Part shown: piece by piece, positions 63,270 through 64,000 of the stretch
Layout: the number at the start of each line of letters is the position of its first letter
Numbering within the stretch: the stretch's first letter is position 1
Origin: Deltaproteobacteria bacterium
GTDB taxonomy: Bacteria > Bdellovibrionota > Bdellovibrionia > Bdellovibrionales > JAMPXM01
DNA length: 64,000 nucleotides
Assembly (NCBI GenBank): GCA_017302795.1
Contig: JAFLCB010000009.1
Location: forward strand, 62,001 to 126,000
Direction: 5' to 3'
Program-made: the position numbers and the translations under genes
The notes under the pieces: generated by a model
What the model was told of the DNA's origin: nothing
Seen by the model: only the letters and a program-made list of their open reading frames with translations
Database searches by the model: none

Positions 63270-64000
63270 ATGGGTGCACCCGGGCTAAAATCGAATACTG
63301 ATCCTGCAGAGGACCCTCTGTTATACGGCGACGGCCGCAAGTGGGGCGAGTTGATCAGAGAGTCCCGCGAGCGTCTGACCAAATTTGCTATGGCCGGGAA
63401 GCTCTTTGCGCTGGTTGATCCATTTTTCGAAAATTTCGCCTTCGAACCAAATCGAAAACTTGAAATCCGCGACACCGATCCACAGTTTTTCGAGATCATT
63501 GCGTGGGATCGGGTTACTTACGAGCCGCCCAAATTGGTTCAAGTTCCCCTTGAGGGATTGTCGATTTTGTTAGACGGCTTATCAACCGAGCGTTGGGGCG
63601 TGTTCGTGGTTTCTCGGTTTTCCCTCAATGAATTAGCGGATCACCTGCAGCGCTTTGTCATCGCAAAAGGACCGGATCAAAACCCTTACTTCCTACGATT
63701 TCACGATGCGTCGGTTCTCGGCGTTCTGCTTGAAACTTGGAATGCTGATGCAAAGGCGAAGTTCTTTGGTCCGATCGACATGTTTGGCCTTCCAGACCTT
63801 CAGGACATGAGCATTCAATTGGTCGAATCGCCAGTTGGTTCAAGATCAAGAAAATCAGTTCGTCCTGAGGCGTGTCTTTTGGATCTAGGCAATCGCCAAC
63901 TTGAGCAATGTGGTCAAGCGATTGAACGAGATTTGATTAAGGTCATTTACTGGCACCTGAGAAACTACCACGCAAAAGTTGTTCAGCACGTCGACAGGGA
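63270..64000 (+). CDS. DUF4123 domain protein, 3' end outside window
   Basis: The first 243 codons of a protein that continues past the window edge. It shows the DUF4123 pattern: KLFALVDPFFENFAF near residue 50, a central ILLDGLSTERWGVFVVSRFSLNELADHLQRFV stretch, and FLRFHDASVLGVLLETW. DUF4123 proteins are adaptors that load effectors onto VgrG spikes of type VI secretion systems. AGGA lies five bases before the ATG. No vgrG or effector gene is in the window; they would be downstream if the link holds. Confidence 0.75.
   Translation, partial: MGAPGLKSNTDPAEDPLLYGDGRKWGELIRESRERLTKFAMAGKLFALVDPFFENFAFEPNRKLEIRDTDPQFFEIIAWDRVTYEPPKLVQVPLEGLSILLDGLSTERWGVFVVSRFSLNELADHLQRFVIAKGPDQNPYFLRFHDASVLGVLLETWNADAKAKFFGPIDMFGLPDLQDMSIQLVESPVGSRSRKSVRPEACLLDLGNRQLEQCGQAIERDLIKVIYWHLRNYHAKVVQHVDR

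Noticed and set aside
63270-64000. Idea that this end fragment belongs to the corA operon
   Set aside because: It is on the opposite strand and has its own ribosome-binding site; the DUF4123 pattern is unrelated to CorA.
1-64000. Search by eye for tRNA, rRNA, CRISPR arrays, prophage and insertion sequences
   Set aside because: No cloverleaf with a T-loop motif, no regularly spaced repeat, and no transposase or phage structural gene was found; a covariance-model scan would be needed to exclude small RNAs.

Overview
The window looks like chromosomal DNA of a Gram-negative, aerobic, heterotrophic bacterium with moderate GC. The large number of orphan secreted proteins, lipoproteins and outer-membrane barrels, the tight ATGA-type gene overlaps and the mix of genes resemble the Bdellovibrio-like lineages (Bdellovibrionota); this is an inference from gene style, not from a marker gene. 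I found no rRNA, tRNA, CRISPR array, prophage or intact insertion sequence. Almost all of the DNA is coding.

Layout. 1-2454: the end of a GNAT-like acyltransferase and a secreted PafA-type phosphatase. 2707-12661 (minus strand): a nine-gene run with overlapping ends. In order of transcription it holds a secreted protein, a diacylglycerol-kinase-family lipid kinase, an extended SDR reductase, a large fusion protein ending in a cyanobacterial-type acyl-ACP reductase domain, a TIP30-like SDR, a LolA-like carrier, an outer-membrane barrel, a BtaA-like (DUF3419) transferase and DoxX. A sigma70-like promoter whose spacer is filled by a perfect palindrome lies upstream. I read this as an undescribed envelope-lipid synthesis and transport locus, and it is the best candidate here for a new system. 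13233-19015 (minus): a lipoprotein serine hydrolase coupled to an RND pump, ClpP and ExoD. 19154-23859 (plus): a four-gene envelope operon with a TolC-like protein but no pump. 23877-29099: a DCC-family gene with no usable start codon, uppP, a class IV aminotransferase, a Cys-rich secreted protein, a TetR regulator, a small membrane protein and an Lgt with a large insertion.

29256-34874: the sucA-sucB-lpd operon for 2-oxoglutarate dehydrogenase. 35458-39635: a MacAB-TolC-like tripartite exporter. 39764-44103: four orphan envelope proteins on the minus strand, two of them sharing the same unusual ribosome-binding leader. 44235-46497: a HiPIP divergent from a squalene/phytoene synthase-like gene followed by marC. 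46523-51482 (minus): a self-contained exbB-exbD-tonB-receptor-lipoprotein operon. 51580-57855: an HNH nuclease, kup, a rhomboid protease, xth, DUF502, an Ala/Lys-rich small secreted protein and a small barrel. 57886-61578 (minus): class I ribonucleotide reductase nrdA/nrdB. 61957-63153: corA. 63270-64000: the start of a DUF4123 protein, a family tied to type VI secretion effectors, cut by the window edge.

The central metabolism genes (sucAB-lpd, nrdAB, clpP, uppP, lgt) are ordinary in content. The interest lies in the envelope: four independent trans-envelope systems (RND, MacB, TonB, TolC-type) and the lipid operon.
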